From assembly GCA_964614415.1 (NCBI GenBank), contig CAZTLE010000081.1, positions 1-16,885 of the forward strand: 16,885 bases of DNA, in the 5' to 3' direction. Made by a program: the position numbers and the translations under genes. The DNA comes from CAZTLE01 sp964614415. Lineage in GTDB: Bacteria; Bacteroidota; Bacteroidia; Flavobacteriales; Flavobacteriaceae. The notes beneath the pieces were generated by a model. The model did not search any database. It worked only from the letters and a program-made list of their open reading frames with translations, and was not told the origin of the DNA. Shown in pieces: positions 5,036 to 12,598 of the stretch; position 1 is the first letter of the stretch, and every line of letters begins with the position of its first letter.

Positions 5036-6586
5036 ATGTATAAATCGGCAAACCAACCAAAGAAAAACAAAGAACACACTCCCGTTCCTAAAGACCCGGA
5101 AACCAATCCGGCTTCGGTTCAGTTTAATGACAACCGACCGGAAGCCACGGCCCAGGCAAAGTTTCAGGAAATGGCCAACGGTTATACTTCCGGCCAGGAA
5201 CATCCCATTCAGAAAAAAGAAAATAAAACGGGTATGCCGGACACTCTCAAATCGGGCATCGAATCGCTGTCCGGTCATTCCATGGACGATGTGCAGGTGC
5301 ACTACAATTCTGCCAAACCGGCTCAATTAAACGCCCATGCCTATGCGCAGGGAAGTGAGATTCACCTGGCACCGGGACAGGAAAAACACCTGCCGCATGA
5401 AGCCTGGCATGTAGTGCAGCAAAAACAGGGCCGAGTACGCCCTACCAAACAGCTAAAAGAAAAAGTACCTGTTAATGATGATACCGGTCTCGAAAAAGAA
5501 GCCGATACTATGGGCGCTCTGGCTGCCAGTATGTTTACGAAACAGAATGAGCCGGCACAAAGAGAAGCCTTAAATTATTATAGTAATAGCGGTGTTACAC
5601 AACTCGTGCGGGTGAAACTACGAGATGAAGATAAGGATCTAATGAACGAACTGCGCCATGTACCTATACACCGGGAAGGGGCAGAAAATTTGGATAGCCC
5701 TACCGGACTCCAGGACTTTCAAGGATTGTCTCAAATTGGTGCTTCGGAAAATATTATCCTGGAGGGCCATGGGAACACCAACGGTTTGGGAGTGACACAC
5801 GGACAAGGGGGTTGGAGTCCCAAGTCGTTAGCCCAAATGGCCAATGCAATTCCCAAACCGCCCAAATGGTCCGGTTCCATTATTCTCCTGGGCTGTGCCA
5901 CTGGTGGCATTGCCTCCCAGGTCTCTAAAGAGTATTACCGTCTCACCAAAACACCCGTAACTGTAACCGGCACCTTAAAAAACATTAAGGTTGCCCGAAA
6001 CGAACACAATGAAAATATTATTGGTAGCGACTGGAAACATTACCCCGAAGAAGAACGCCCGGAGGATTATGCCATGGCCAAAAAAGTAGAACAGGGGCTT
6101 CTTGATTTTCAAACCGATTGTGTCGATCGCCTGGGAGCCATCATAAAGGCAATGATATCGGACGATGATTCGTCTGTTGTTATCCCTTTTGATATTCTCA
6201 ATCTTGGTTTGGACAGTTTTAAGCTTACCAAATATGGGAGAGATATGAAGTTCCATTGGTCCGAGCGTGTACTTATTCAACTTAATTTTGAAAAGATCAT
6301 TAAGATAATCACAGACAATGCGGAGGTTGTCGTGGGAAGGATATTACGAGTAAAGAACAAGAAAAAAGGTTTATTGGAAATACGTGGCGAAGCTATTGAC
6401 GCCTATAAACCGTTTGCACTAAAATGGGGGGTTGACTATATACGGCTCTTACAACAAACGAGAGCATTTCTACTTAAACCCATCGACCTGTCCAATCCCG
6501 ATCACGTAAAGCAAAGTCGCATGCGAGAAACCTCTAAAATGGGTGGCCTGTTTGGAGAATCCTGGAAGGATGATATGGCAGAGTAA
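5036..6586 (+). CDS. DUF4157 (eCIS core) protein with caspase-like C-terminal region
   Basis: A 516-residue protein from ATG 5036; a TTG at 5006 would add ten residues and is less likely. The N-terminal third is the DUF4157 domain seen in cargo of extracellular contractile injection systems and in polymorphic toxins: S-L-S-G-H-S-M-D-D-V, then V-H-Y-N-S, then HEAWHVVQQ (H121/E122/H125) and E-K-E-A-D at 153-157, a zincin-like metal site. Residues 1-60 are polar and low in structure, as in loaded effectors. From about 190 a separate domain carries I-I-L-E-G-H-G (H245) and I-I-L-L-G-C-A-T-G-G (C287). The hydrophobic strand + HG and strand + GC pattern is the catalytic dyad of clan CD cysteine peptidases; closest in look is the C80 (MARTX CPD) type. 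The helical tail (350-516) is unrecognised. No eCIS structural gene is in the window. Likely a secreted or injected effector that may process itself; the activity is inferred. Confidence 0.8.
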   Translation: MYKSANQPKKNKEHTPVPKDPETNPASVQFNDNRPEATAQAKFQEMANGYTSGQEHPIQKKENKTGMPDTLKSGIESLSGHSMDDVQVHYNSAKPAQLNAHAYAQGSEIHLAPGQEKHLPHEAWHVVQQKQGRVRPTKQLKEKVPVNDDTGLEKEADTMGALAASMFTKQNEPAQREALNYYSNSGVTQLVRVKLRDEDKDLMNELRHVPIHREGAENLDSPTGLQDFQGLSQIGASENIILEGHGNTNGLGVTHGQGGWSPKSLAQMANAIPKPPKWSGSIILLGCATGGIASQVSKEYYRLTKTPVTVTGTLKNIKVARNEHNENIIGSDWKHYPEEERPEDYAMAKKVEQGLLDFQTDCVDRLGAIIKAMISDDDSSVVIPFDILNLGLDSFKLTKYGRDMKFHWSERVLIQLNFEKIIKIITDNAEVVVGRILRVKNKKKGLLEIRGEAIDAYKPFALKWGVDYIRLLQQTRAFLLKPIDLSNPDHVKQSRMRETSKMGGLFGESWKDDMAE

Positions 6587-6602
6587 GTACTCGCTCTTTT
6601 GT

Positions 6603-7397
6603 TTATTCCAACGAACCAATTCGCCCGCCGTTGCCAGACACCTGCACATTCAACGCATCAATCTGCGTTTTGTATTCCGAAGGAAGCAACACAATCTTAA
6701 ACAACCGATCCATTTTGAACCAGCGACTCATTTTATAAACGGGAACCACAGGTGTTAACCACATTAATGAGGAGAATCGCAATAACTCCTTCACTCGCGC
6801 GGGACAGACCAATTTCTGGGCTTCGATCAACACAGTATAGCGTATAGTACCCAGGTGCTTTCGGTATTGTTTAAACAGGTCGACAGTATATTCGCTTTTC
6901 TGTAAATCTTCCTGCAAATGCGACTCGCGAACAGGCAGCCAATCTTTATAATTGACGGGCAGTTCTTTAAGTCCCATCCTGTCACCCACCCGATAAAACA
7001 CATTGCATACTTCCTCCTTTTCGACATCATTTAATTTGTGTTCCAGGAGTTCGTAGGCTGCAATAGAATAATGAATAAGCATAAACAGTACATCCCTGTA
7101 TGCCCAATCCGGTATGGAGTCGCCCCTGCTCTGCTCCACGGCTTTATGAATATGGCGCAAGGAGTCAATAGCCCGATGGGCTTCTTGCCGGGATGAAAAA
7201 ACGATCTTCCGGGCATAGGTAACTGTGGAGAATAGCCGGCCTAACGGATCGGAAGGCAGCTTACCTGTAAAGTAGAGCCAGTCCACAGCTTTGTTCAGGG
7301 CAAACTCGGCCGCTGCGCCACCAAAAACAAACAGCACGGTATCACTCTTCCCCCAGATCTTTCGTACAACCGAATCCTTATCGACAAAATGTTCCAT
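6603..7397 (-). CDS. MpaB-like oxygenase domain protein (DUF2236)
   Basis: A 264-residue protein read from ATG at 7397 back to 6603. The longer open frame to 7586 would overlap the divergent gene; the 7397 start is preceded by AGGAGG (7411-7416 on the opposite strand), 13 bases away. Family signs: G-G-A-A-A-E-F near 27-32, D-P-L-G-R-L-F-S-T-V-T at 50-60 (R54), an R-H-I-H-K-A-V helix (H81? region; His at 82 and 84), then W-A-Y-R-D-V-L-F-M-L-I-H-Y-S at 98-111. This is the ER-bound oxygenase/MpaB/rubber-oxygenase domain, a heme protein family whose characterised members cleave prenyl or polyisoprene chains. The bacterial cytosolic members have unknown substrates. It ends tail to tail with the DUF4157 gene (16-base gap) and is divergent from the DUF2459 gene. 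Confidence 0.75.
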   Translation of the reverse strand: MEHFVDKDSVVRKIWGKSDTVLFVFGGAAAEFALNKAVDWLYFTGKLPSDPLGRLFSTVTYARKIVFSSRQEAHRAIDSLRHIHKAVEQSRGDSIPDWAYRDVLFMLIHYSIAAYELLEHKLNDVEKEEVCNVFYRVGDRMGLKELPVNYKDWLPVRESHLQEDLQKSEYTVDLFKQYRKHLGTIRYTVLIEAQKLVCPARVKELLRFSSLMWLTPVVPVYKMSRWFKMDRLFKIVLLPSEYKTQIDALNVQVSGNGGRIGSLE

Positions 7398-7521
7398 CCC
7401 TAATTCTTTACCTCCTACTAAGTTACAAATCGTATCACTGATGGCCTCAGTATTATAAACAGCAATTAACCACGGATAGTATGGCAATAATCTGTGTTTT
7501 ATTACATTGTACCTTAAGATT

Positions 7522-8178
7522 ATGCTCAGGAAACTCTTAAAATACGTAAAGCGAATGCTCTTCACCTTATTCGGGTTGATAGGCATCTACCTGCTCATGG
7601 CCATACTACTGTCTGTGATACCCACGAGTCCCGATGAGATTAACTGTGACACACCCGTTACCGGCTTTGTTGCGACCAACGGAGTTCATCTGGAGATTAT
7701 ACTGCCCACAGAAAGTCTATCCCAGAGCATGCTAGAATCTTTCGATCTTAAACCCTGGGCACAATACACTTCGTTTGGATGGGGTGATCGCACTTTTTAC
7801 CTGGACACGCCCGAGTGGAGCGACCTGAAATTTTCAACCGCTATTAATGCCCTATTTTTTACTAGTGAGACCGCTATACATCTCACCTACTATTCCGGTA
7901 CCCGGGAGCATTGGATCGAGATGCCACTATGCGATGAACAACTGCAAGCCTTACTGGAATACCTGGATAACACCTTCGCAAGGGATACGCACGGGGCGAT
8001 TATGGAAATCCCAAATTCGGGATACACTTCGACTGACACCTTTTACGAGGCAAACGGCAGCTACAGTTTTATAAAAACGTGTAATTCGTGGGTCAATTCA
8101 GGTCTTAAACGAGCCAGTGTTAAAACCTCCATCTGGTCTCCGTTCGATAAAGGCGTTTTGTATCATTTGGATGAATAA
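7522..8178 (+). CDS. DUF2459/TIGR02117 family membrane-anchored protein
   Basis: A 218-residue protein from ATG 7522 (an in-frame TTG at 7507 is also possible). One membrane segment at about 12-34 with basic residues before it (K-L-L-K-Y-V-K-R) places the rest outside the cytoplasm. Conserved family pieces: T-N-G-V-H-L-E-I-I-L-P at about 52-62, F-G-W-G-D-R-T-F-Y-L-D-T-P at 85-97, and S-F-I-K-T-C-N-S-W at 182-190. The invariant-looking His in NGVH and Cys in TCNSW could form a papain-like pair, but this is my inference; the family has no established function. The 124-base gap to the oxygenase gene serves both divergent genes. Confidence 0.75.
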   Translation: MLRKLLKYVKRMLFTLFGLIGIYLLMAILLSVIPTSPDEINCDTPVTGFVATNGVHLEIILPTESLSQSMLESFDLKPWAQYTSFGWGDRTFYLDTPEWSDLKFSTAINALFFTSETAIHLTYYSGTREHWIEMPLCDEQLQALLEYLDNTFARDTHGAIMEIPNSGYTSTDTFYEANGSYSFIKTCNSWVNSGLKRASVKTSIWSPFDKGVLYHLDE

Positions 8179-8258
8179 GTCATACCGTTCATCAAATACA
8201 ACAACCTGGAATCTGTAACGTGCAACGGAACTAAGTGACCAGTTAGCAGTACCGGAGA

Positions 8259-8305
8259 CTGAGTGTCGGACGAAGTCCGAAGTATCGAAGTCGGAGGCAG
8301 TATGC
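8259..8305. repeat. dispersed GAAGTCGG repeat with hairpin
   Basis: CTGAGTGTCGGACGAAGTCC and the following CGAAGTCGG text resemble 4830-4858 (CTGAGTTTCGGACAAAGG, CGAAGTCGG). Inside is a perfect stem TCGGAC-GAA-GTCCGA at 8266-8280. Nothing coding is seen. It lies 80 bases after the DUF2459 gene; no T-run follows the stem. Confidence 0.55.
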
Positions 8306-8312
8306 AGTTTCA

Positions 8313-8407
8313 GGTTATTGGTTATTAAGTATAGTACCTATTACTCAATACTCACTACTCACTACTCACTACTCACTACTCAAATTCAACATTCAACACT
8401 CAAAACT
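8313..8407. repeat. dispersed intergenic repeat with 7-bp tandem array
   Basis: Three modules: GGTTATTGGTTATTAAG (8313-8329); six ACTCACT-type 7-bp units in strict phase at 8343-8384; and AACATTCAACACTCAAAACT (8388-8407). The first and last modules recur in the same order at 16828-16885, the last with one mismatch. With the element at 8259-8305 this fills most of the 324-base gap before the LRR protein gene. No gene is visible here on either strand. Confidence 0.7.
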
Positions 8408-8445
8408 CAAAACTTAGAACTCAACACTTATAACCAATTAATTAC

Positions 8446-8453
8446 TAACTTTA
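8446..8453 (+). promoter_or_regulatory. candidate -7 promoter element for the LRR-Roco gene
   Basis: TAACTTTA fits TAnnTTTG at seven of eight positions and lies 50 bases before ATG 8503. The surrounding DNA is low-complexity, so a chance match is possible. Confidence 0.3.
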
Positions 8454-8502
8454 AACCTATCCCTTCACTAACAATACACGAACTCACTTAAATTGACCGA
8501 CA

Positions 8503-11310
8503 ATGTCCTTAGCAGAAGTCAAACAGCGAATACAAGAAGCCGAGACAAACAATTATCGCCAACTTGATCTATCTGACCTGGCACTGAACGAAATTCCCGA
8601 GGAAATCTACAAGTACAGTGACTCCATAGTCAGGCTGGATTTTAGAAAAAATAAACTCACTAACATAGATGGACTTGAGCAACTTCCGAAGCTCAGAAGG
8701 CTATGGATTCCCTACAATAAATTTCAAGAGCTCACAGGACTGGAAAAGCTAAGTAAACTAGAAGTTCTGGACGCTATGGATAACAATATCACCAGGATAG
8801 AAGGGCTCGACAAACTTACGCAACTCGATGACCTGAGAGTCGGTAGAAATGAGTTATCTGATCTGCCCGGCATTGAAAAGCTTACAGAATTAACACGACT
8901 CGACATATCGGGCAATCACATAAGCCACATTCGAGGTTTTGAAAATTTGACCAAACTTGAATGGCTTTTTGCCTATCGCAACGAAATAGAAGACATAAGT
9001 CCACTGGCCGACCTTACAAACCTGGAATATCTCTTCTTGCTGTCGAATAAGTTAACCGACATAAGCAGCTTGAAAAAGCTTACCAAATTGAAGTTGCTTT
9101 GGATCTCGAGCAATCAACTCACCGAATTTCCCGAGTTTCTGTTGAAATTAGACCGGCCTATTGTTTGGGAGAACTCCTCCTCCGAAAAGAAAATATGCGC
9201 GGCCGGTAATCCGTTTACGGATCCACCTCCGGAGGTTATCAAAAGAGGGAATGAAGCGATAAGAGAATATTTCGAACAGAAAGGGAAAGGCTCGGAGTCA
9301 CTCAATGAAGCAAAGCTCATTTTACTGGGAGACGGCCGTTCGGGAAAAACATCCCTTGCCAATCGGTTGCTGAAGAAAGAACTACCTAAGGAAGAAGACC
9401 GCACCAAGGGTGTGGATATCGTAATTGGTAAGTACAGCTTCCCCATGGCCAATGGGGAGGACTTCAAACTAAACATTTGGGATTTCGCCGGACAGGATAA
9501 ATACAAGACACTACATCAGCTTTTTTACACCGAAAGCAGTCTGTATGTGATGGTGGCCGAAAGTGGTAACATGACCACCGATTTTGACGATTGGTTCCAA
9601 ACCGCGTCTTTATTCGGAGAAGGCAGCCCCTTGATACTTATACTAAACGAGTTTAGAGAAGGCATCGGCATGGGAAGTTTCGATGTCAAGCAGTGGAAAA
9701 AACAATTCCCGGAACTCTTAAAAGAGGTGATTACCGTTAATCTTCGTACGAAGGATAATTTTGAGAATGCCGAGAAGTTCATTCAGTTTCTGGCGCAAAC
9801 CCTGCCGCATACCAAATATGCATTCCCTTCCAATTGGGCGGCCATACGACGCGTGCTCAACGAGCGTCGGGACGAGCAGTATATCTCACTAAAAGAATAT
9901 CTTAAGATATGTACGGAGAATAATCTGCCGGAACGAGAGAGCGCCCTCGTTTTGAGTTCGGTATTACACAAGGTAGGAGACTGTTTGCACTATCAAAAGA
10001 GTGACCTGCTCAACCAGTTTATTATTCTGAAAAATGAATGGGCCACAGATGCCGTCTACAAAATACTGGACGATCCTGTTGTCGCAGAAGAGAAGAGAGG
10101 ATTTTTCGATCCCGCTGATCTGAAACGCATTTGGAAAGATCATGAATATGCCGATATGAGGCCACAACTGCTGGAACTAATGAAGCAATTCAAACTGGCC
10201 TACCAGTTGCCGGGTAAGGAAGAGTACGTAACACCTCCTCTACTACCTCCCGGTCGTCCAACAGATTTCGACTGGCCGGAATTGGACTCGTTGGAATTGT
10301 ATATCGATTACGACTTTTTACCCAAAGCCCTACTTACCCAGTTCATTGTGAGCAGACATGCCGATATCGCCAGGGAACGAACCCTGGTATGGCGTAATGG
10401 AGTGGTTCTCGAATGGCCTGATGAAGCCCTGGCCGAAGTCCATAAAACAAAATTGAAAGGGAAAGATGCCTTCTATATCAGGACTCAGGGCGACAACCGA
10501 AAAGGAATGATGACGGTGATCATTAGAACCTTTAGGGAATTATACCTGGACTACTCGGGCATCCGGTATGAAGAAAAAGTACCATGCCCCTGTAGCGGAT
10601 GTTCGGAAGGACTTAACGAACAGCACTATTTCTTCTTCTCCAATCTCAAACGGCGCCTTGAAAAAGGTCGTATTGAGGTGGAATGCGACAAATCCCTGGA
10701 GACCTTAAACGTTCTGGACTTGCTTGAAAACACCTTTGTCCTTGAGAAGTACAAAGACAACACTATGGTGGATTTAAAGGATGTCGATAAGAAAAGTGTT
10801 TCACAGCGCGTACTGAACATCTTCCTTGCATCGTCATACGAATTAAAACCCGAACGCGATGCCATAGAACAGGCCATTGCGCGGAAGAATGATGCGCTAC
10901 GGGAAAAAGGGTTCTACATCGATCTGCGCATTTGGGAAGACGGTAAGCACGTAGGCAAATCCATACGAACACAGGATGACTACAATCTCGAGATACAGGA
11001 ATGCGAGTTCTTTGTACTGTTATTCTATTCAAAAATGGGTGGATTTTCGTTGGAAGAATTCAACACTGCCAGAAATACATTCGAAAAGAACGAGTTGCCC
11101 AGGATTAGGGTATTTCAAAAGGATGTCGATCTGCCAAAAGACCTTCCGAAGAAAGATTCGGATAGCCGTTATGCCTTTCTCGACTTGCTGAACGATATAG
11201 GAACGTTTCCGGATAAATTTCACAACACCGACAACCTTTTGAATCAGCTTGACGACCTGATCGACAAGTTGCTGGATGAAGATGACTTCACAAAAAGATT
11301 AAAAGGTTAA
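8503..11310 (+). CDS. LRR-ROC-COR (Roco) protein with C-terminal TIR-like domain
   Basis: 935 residues. Residues about 18-212 are leucine-rich repeats of about 22 residues (L-x-x-L-x-x-L-x-x-x-x-N-x-I). A Ras-like ROC domain follows: P-loop GDGRSGKT (276-283), switch II D-F-A-G-Q (327-331); the NKxD base-recognition motif reads N-E-F-R (382-385), so it is degenerate. Residues about 435-760 fit a COR dimerisation region, with a small C-P-C-S-G-C cluster (695-700) that may bind zinc. From 769 a new domain begins, N-I-F-L-A-S-S-Y-E-L-K-P-E-R, then L-R-I-W-E-D (808-813), F-F-V-L-L-F-Y-S (836-843) and S-L-E-E-F-N-T-A (849-856). This is the TIR-like fold often found behind STAND/NTPase modules, with E852 aligned to the NADase glutamate. 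There is no membrane segment or signal peptide. A cytosolic sensor-GTPase-effector design, perhaps antiviral, is likely. The start ATG has no strong ribosome site. Confidence 0.85.
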   Translation: MSLAEVKQRIQEAETNNYRQLDLSDLALNEIPEEIYKYSDSIVRLDFRKNKLTNIDGLEQLPKLRRLWIPYNKFQELTGLEKLSKLEVLDAMDNNITRIEGLDKLTQLDDLRVGRNELSDLPGIEKLTELTRLDISGNHISHIRGFENLTKLEWLFAYRNEIEDISPLADLTNLEYLFLLSNKLTDISSLKKLTKLKLLWISSNQLTEFPEFLLKLDRPIVWENSSSEKKICAAGNPFTDPPPEVIKRGNEAIREYFEQKGKGSESLNEAKLILLGDGRSGKTSLANRLLKKELPKEEDRTKGVDIVIGKYSFPMANGEDFKLNIWDFAGQDKYKTLHQLFYTESSLYVMVAESGNMTTDFDDWFQTASLFGEGSPLILILNEFREGIGMGSFDVKQWKKQFPELLKEVITVNLRTKDNFENAEKFIQFLAQTLPHTKYAFPSNWAAIRRVLNERRDEQYISLKEYLKICTENNLPERESALVLSSVLHKVGDCLHYQKSDLLNQFIILKNEWATDAVYKILDDPVVAEEKRGFFDPADLKRIWKDHEYADMRPQLLELMKQFKLAYQLPGKEEYVTPPLLPPGRPTDFDWPELDSLELYIDYDFLPKALLTQFIVSRHADIARERTLVWRNGVVLEWPDEALAEVHKTKLKGKDAFYIRTQGDNRKGMMTVIIRTFRELYLDYSGIRYEEKVPCPCSGCSEGLNEQHYFFFSNLKRRLEKGRIEVECDKSLETLNVLDLLENTFVLEKYKDNTMVDLKDVDKKSVSQRVLNIFLASSYELKPERDAIEQAIARKNDALREKGFYIDLRIWEDGKHVGKSIRTQDDYNLEIQECEFFVLLFYSKMGGFSLEEFNTARNTFEKNELPRIRVFQKDVDLPKDLPKKDSDSRYAFLDLLNDIGTFPDKFHNTDNLLNQLDDLIDKLLDEDDFTKRLKG

Positions 11311-11319
11311 ATAATCGCG

Positions 11320-11327
11320 TAACTTAG
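11320..11327 (+). promoter_or_regulatory. weak -7-like element before the CpcT-family gene
   Basis: TAACTTAG, 7 bases before ATG 11335 and just after the Roco stop. If used, the transcript would be nearly leaderless. Read-through from the Roco gene is an alternative. Confidence 0.2.
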
Positions 11328-11334
11328 CAACCCT

Positions 11335-11988
11335 ATGAGAAAAGCAATCAAACTCCTATTCGCAAGCACCCTCCTTGTGCTATGTGCCTGCAAAGACGGC
11401 AAGACAGCCGATACTCCCCAAACAGAGACCATAGAGGTTTCCGAACTTGAAAACCTTTATGCAATGATGTCGGGTGAGTTTTCCAGCAAAGAACAGTCCG
11501 AACGCGATACGACCTTCTTCAATATCAACCTTGTAATGCACCCTATATGGGAAAACGACTCGGAAACGAAGTGGTTGTACGTAGAACAGGCCGTAACCGA
11601 ATATATTGACCGACCCTATAGACAGCGGGTATACAAATTATCCGATCAGGGTGACGGCACCTTCGAAAGCAAAGTGTATGAACTGCCGGGACCCGAGCGC
11701 TTTGTACACGCCTGGGACGACCCTTCTCTCTTTGAAAAAATTACGCCGGACTCACTGGTGGTTAGAGACGGATGCGCTGTCTATCTAAGCAAGGACGAGA
11801 ACGGCTGCTACACCGGATCCACCAGGGATAAAGAATGCCTGAGCTCCTTGAGAGGTGCTACCTATGCCACTTCAATCGTTACCCTGTGCGAAGGGCAAAT
11901 TACTTCGTGGGACCAGGGATGGAACGCTGAGGATGTGCAGGTTTGGGGTGCCGAAAAAGAAGGCTATGTCTTTAAGAAGAAGTCATGA
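11335..11988 (+). CDS. CpcT/CpeT-family lipoprotein
   Basis: 217 residues. A lipoprotein signal peptide with M-R-K-A-I-K, a hydrophobic core and L-C-A-C puts the lipidated Cys at 19, so it is likely an outer-membrane or periplasmic lipoprotein. The rest fits the CpcT/CpeT chromophore-lyase family (PF06206): L-Y-A-M-M-S-G-E-F-S-S-K-E-Q, F-F-N-I-N-L-V-M-H-P-I-W, W-L-Y-V-E-Q-A, P-Y-R-Q-R-V-Y-K-L. In cyanobacteria CpcT attaches bilins to phycocyanin; non-phototrophic Bacteroidota carry relatives with no known substrate, so lyase activity should not be assumed. It begins 24 bases after the Roco gene and overlaps the next gene by ATGA. Confidence 0.78.
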   Translation: MRKAIKLLFASTLLVLCACKDGKTADTPQTETIEVSELENLYAMMSGEFSSKEQSERDTTFFNINLVMHPIWENDSETKWLYVEQAVTEYIDRPYRQRVYKLSDQGDGTFESKVYELPGPERFVHAWDDPSLFEKITPDSLVVRDGCAVYLSKDENGCYTGSTRDKECLSSLRGATYATSIVTLCEGQITSWDQGWNAEDVQVWGAEKEGYVFKKKS

Positions 11989-12566
11989 ACAACGACCGGA
12001 TCAAAATTCGAAAGACTGAAGTACTTTCAAATAACTGGTACACACTCAACAAAGTAACATTCGATTATCAAACCGAAAACGGTGACTGGGAAACCCATCA
12101 GCGGGAGGCCTACGACCGCGGGAACGGGGCGACCATTTTGTTGTACAATAAAGAACAGGGAACGGTGGTTCTTACCCGTCAGTTTCGGTTGCCAACGTAC
12201 ATCAACGGCAATGACAGCGGAATGATGATCGAAGCCTGTGCCGGACTGCTGGATACCGATAATGCCGAAGACTGCATTCGGAAAGAGACGGAGGAAGAGA
12301 CCGGATATCGGATAAGCAAGGTTGAGAAGATCTTCGAATCATACATGTCTCCGGGATCGGTTACCGAAATACACCATTTTTTTATTGCTGAATACACCAA
12401 AGACATGAAGGTAAGTGATGGTGGCGGACTTGAGGAAGAACAGGAGAATATTGAAGTGTTGGAATTGCCCTTTGAAAAGGCACTCAACATGATCCATTTG
12501 GGCGAAATAAAAGACGCCAAGACCATCATGCTACTGCAATACGCGAAGATCCATGAGCTCGTCTAG
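11985..12566 (+). CDS. nudK: NudK-type Nudix hydrolase (GDP-mannose pyrophosphatase)
   Basis: 193 residues, full length for NudK and similar along its whole length to the E. coli protein as I recall it (for example Y-D-R-G-N-G-A-T-I-L-L-Y-N, I-E-A-C-A-G-L-L-D, Y-M-S-P-G-S-V-T-E, E-V-L-E-L-P-F). The Nudix box runs from G87 to Y108 with the metal-binding core K-E-T-E-E-E-T-G-Y at 100-108 (E101, E104, E105). It hydrolyses GDP-mannose and similar sugar nucleotides to GMP and sugar phosphate, in the cytosol. Its ATG (11985) overlaps the TGA of the lipoprotein gene, indicating translational coupling. Confidence 0.88.
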   Translation: MNNDRIKIRKTEVLSNNWYTLNKVTFDYQTENGDWETHQREAYDRGNGATILLYNKEQGTVVLTRQFRLPTYINGNDSGMMIEACAGLLDTDNAEDCIRKETEEETGYRISKVEKIFESYMSPGSVTEIHHFFIAEYTKDMKVSDGGGLEEEQENIEVLELPFEKALNMIHLGEIKDAKTIMLLQYAKIHELV

Positions 12567-12598
12567 GCTGCGCTTAAACTGAAACAAGATCGTGTAAT

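Noticed and set aside
4868..5326. 152-residue minus-strand frame
   Set aside because: It reads through the tandem repeat and opposite the DUF4157 domain; the Phe/Arg/Val-rich composition is typical of an antisense shadow.
4995..5330. 111-residue + strand frame at the start of the DUF4157 gene
   Set aside because: It overlaps the well-supported DUF4157 frame and has no domain-like character (Arg/Pro/Thr-rich out-of-frame composition).
7398..7586. Longer N-terminus of the oxygenase
   Set aside because: It would overlap the divergent DUF2459 gene by up to 65 bases, while ATG 7397 has an AGGAGG upstream.
9114..9506. 130-residue minus-strand frame inside the Roco gene
   Set aside because: It lies opposite the P-loop region of a clear coding gene and has a Ser/Pro-rich shadow composition.
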